Shown in pieces: positions 62,400-64,000 of a DNA stretch of 64,000 nucleotides. The stretch comes from Cephalopachus bancanus (taxonomy: Eukaryota; Chordata; Mammalia; Primates; Tarsiidae): contig JAPVLO010000206.1 of the NCBI GenBank assembly GCA_027257055.1, positions 2,108,001 through 2,172,000 on the forward strand. Direction: 5' to 3'. How positions within the stretch are numbered: the first letter of the stretch is position 1; each line of letters starts with the position of its first letter. The notes beneath the pieces were generated by a model. The model was not told the origin of the DNA. It saw nothing but the letters and a program-made list of their open reading frames with translations, and did not search any database. A program made the position numbers and the translations under genes.

Positions 62400-62745
62400 T
62401 CTGAGGAGAGATGTGTCTAGTGAACAAAAACAAATCGTATAAAAAGCACAAGGCCCCATGTGACAAGCATGAAGTGGCAGATGTGTATCAATCTTGGTTG
62501 GACAAAATAGTGAGGTTAGGGAAAATTACAACTCATGCTAGTAAAAGTATTAAAATAATCCTAAATTATGAGCAACCACCAAGGACCCAAAATAAACTGG
62601 AAATCTCCGCTTTTGCATCTAGACAGTGTTTCCTTGCCCAGATGTCAATAAAATTATTAGAAAACAAAACAGTAACCAAAAGACACAGTGCACTAACAAT
62701 GCGACAGGCAACACCAGTAAATTTAAGTCAATGTTATGCAGGAAA
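62400..62745. other. Unassigned sequence with an open frame
   Basis: A 132-codon plus-strand frame (62411-62809) is basic and low in complexity. It runs into L1-like 3' sequence, so it is not called as a gene. Confidence 0.4.
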
Positions 62746-62845
62746 TAATCAAAATGATGAAGAGAGCAGGATGATGCCAATGGTTGTACAACAATGTGAA
62801 TGTACTTAATGCCACTGAATTGTACATGTAAGAAAGTGTATGAGT
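62745..62845 (+). mobile_element. L1 3'-end fragment
   Basis: 'gtgaatgtacttaatgccac' followed by 'tgaattgtacatgtaagaaa' is the last part of an L1M-type 3' UTR. Confidence 0.55.
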
Positions 62846-62847
62846 GC

Positions 62848-63127
62848 TTTTTTTGAGTTGGAGTCTCACTCTGTCGCCCAGACTGGAGTGCAGTGGCCAC
62901 TCCCGGTCACCATAGCCTCGACCTGCTGGGCTCCAGCGATCCTTCCGCCTCAGCCTTCCGAGTAGCCGGAATTACAGGCATGCGCTACCACGCCTGGCTG
63001 ATTTTTTGATTTATTGTAGAGATGAGGTCTCGCTGCCCAGGCGGGTCTCAAACCCGCGGGCTCAGGCAATCCACTCACCTCAGCCTCCCAAAGGCGCAGG
63101 ATTACAGGCTGAGCCACCAAGCCCAGC
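62848..63127 (-). mobile_element. Alu, antisense, 5-bp-deleted subfamily
   Basis: 'gagttggagtctcactctgt', 'tctcgctgcccaggcggg', ending 'ccaccaagcccagct'. Short tail and imperfect flanks 'tatgagtgc' / 'tataagtgg'. Confidence 0.95.
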
Positions 63128-63160
63128 TATAAGTGGTTTTATCCACGTAAAAATGGTTAA

Positions 63161-63282
63161 CGGCCAGGCGTGGTGGCTCACACCTATAATCCCAGCACTT
63201 CGTGGGGCAGAGATGGGAGGATGGCTTGAGGCTAGGACCAGCCTTGGGAACATAACAAGATCACCTCTATTTTTAAAAAGTT
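63161..63282 (+). mobile_element. FLAM-like Alu monomer
   Basis: 'cggccaggcgtggtggctca' and the left arm only, ending 'tcacctctatttttaaaaag'. Confidence 0.85.
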
Positions 63283-63428
63283 TTTAAAAATAGTTAAGAT
63301 GGTTAATTTTGTTACATATGCCAAAAAAGCATACACACTTCAAAAATGGGAAAAGCTGCATTAAAACTGTAACACTCAATATATACCAATAACAAAAGAT
63401 GAATACAAGTCATGTTTGGCTTCTGCAA

Positions 63429-63500
63429 TTACAAGAGGTGCTCAAAGTGGTTGCCGTCAGCATCCAGACACTTCTGACTACGGCAAACTAAAATTAATAT
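63429..63500 (-). pseudogene. Mariner/IS630-type transposase C-terminus, relic
   Basis: On the minus strand one frame reads SQKCLDADGNHFEHLL and then a stop at 63431-63429. From memory, a C-terminal '..C.DADG.HFEHLL' is a pattern of DDE transposases of the Tc1/mariner-IS630 group. About 24 codons are readable. The rest of the gene is not recognisable upstream (higher coordinates), where an Alu begins at 63594, so this is a fragment. Confidence 0.5.
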
Positions 63501-63593
63501 GCAGATAATATCGCTTAAAATGTGTTTGCATTTTTTGGCACCCCCAGTATTTTACCAGCTTTTAGAAGAAAACATGGGGAAAAGTTTCAAGTC

Positions 63594-63899
63594 TTTTTTT
63601 TTTTTTTTTTTTGTAGTTGGAGTCTCACTCTGTTGCCCAGGCTAGAGTGCAGTGGCACACTCACGGCTACCGCATCCTCGACCTGCTGGGCTCAAGCAAG
63701 CCTTCTGTCTCAGCCTTCCAAGTAGCTGGAACTACAGGCGCATGCCACCACACCAAGTTATTTATTTATTTATTTTTTTGTAGAGATGAGGTCTCACCAA
63801 GTTGCCCGGGTTGGTCTCGAATCCACGGGCTCAGGCAATCCTCTCACCTCGGCTTCCCAAAGTGCTGGGATAACAGGCCTGAGCCACTATGCCCAGCCA
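63594..63899 (-). mobile_element. Alu, antisense, older
   Basis: T run, both arms, expanded 'tttatttatttatttttttg' linker. The 12-bp target duplication 'gaaaagtttcaa' is at about 63579-63590 and 63900-63911. Confidence 0.95.
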
Positions 63900-64000
63900 G
63901 AAAAGTTTCAACAGTCTTAAGACTAAAAAACCAGGATCTCCTTGCCCTAAAAAACATAAATGCTAAGAAGAGTACCTTCTAAATCGATTACATCATGAAA

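Noticed and set aside
62411..62809. 132-codon plus-strand frame
   Set aside because: Basic low-complexity product that runs into an L1 3' fragment. No splice or family support.

Overview
This window is nuclear DNA of a primate. It is AT-rich, has no prokaryote-like gene organisation, and is saturated with dimeric 7SL-derived Alu elements on both strands, L1 fragments of several ages, a class II (ERV2/ERVK-like) solo LTR, MIR, L2 and Tigger-type DNA transposons. The Alus point to a strepsirrhine. Many share 'acaataaatc' in the middle linker, 'gagttggagtctc' at the antisense tail junction and 'cctttgggaggctgaggtgagtgg' near the head, which is not the human AluJ/S/Y pattern. From what I recall they also differ from the usual mouse-lemur and galago consensus. 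Another lemur lineage such as aye-aye would fit, but the species is inference.

Layout. 1-5.2 kb is an old plus-strand L1 (ORF1/ORF2 linker through ORF2) interrupted by a FLAM-like monomer and three Alus. 5.2-11.9 kb is single-copy DNA with five Alus, a small antisense L1 piece, a FLAM and a ~1 kb ancient repeat. 11.9-24 kb is mostly unique sequence holding the best exon candidate (22179-22337, minus strand), a weaker one (16604-16651), an 83-bp polyadenylated retroposon, MIRs and L1 3' ends. 24-28 kb contains three old Tigger-type elements. 28-36 kb has Alus, old L1/L2, a second copy of the short retroposon, a short L1 with clear target-site duplications, and a compound GA/GT microsatellite. 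36-40 kb has more Alus, a MIR carrying a young 95-bp tandem duplication, and another possible minus-strand exon.

40-51.6 kb is a nested LINE block. An old L1 (with a 43-bp triplication inside it) is split by a younger L1 at about 44482-49985. That younger L1 has a 5' UTR and ORF2 but no recognisable ORF1, and it was itself hit by the solo LTR and an Alu. 51.6-64 kb returns to unique DNA with Alus, L2, MIR, a second copy of the ~1 kb ancient repeat and the C-terminal codons of a mariner/IS630-type transposase.

No complete protein-coding gene is visible and I cannot name a host gene. The minus-strand exon candidates would fit the window being mostly intron of one large gene read right to left, but their reading frames have not been joined and most may be chance. 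Most of the longer open frames on either strand are translations of Alu, L1 or simple repeats and are not genes. No tRNA, rRNA, snoRNA or CRISPR array was recognised.
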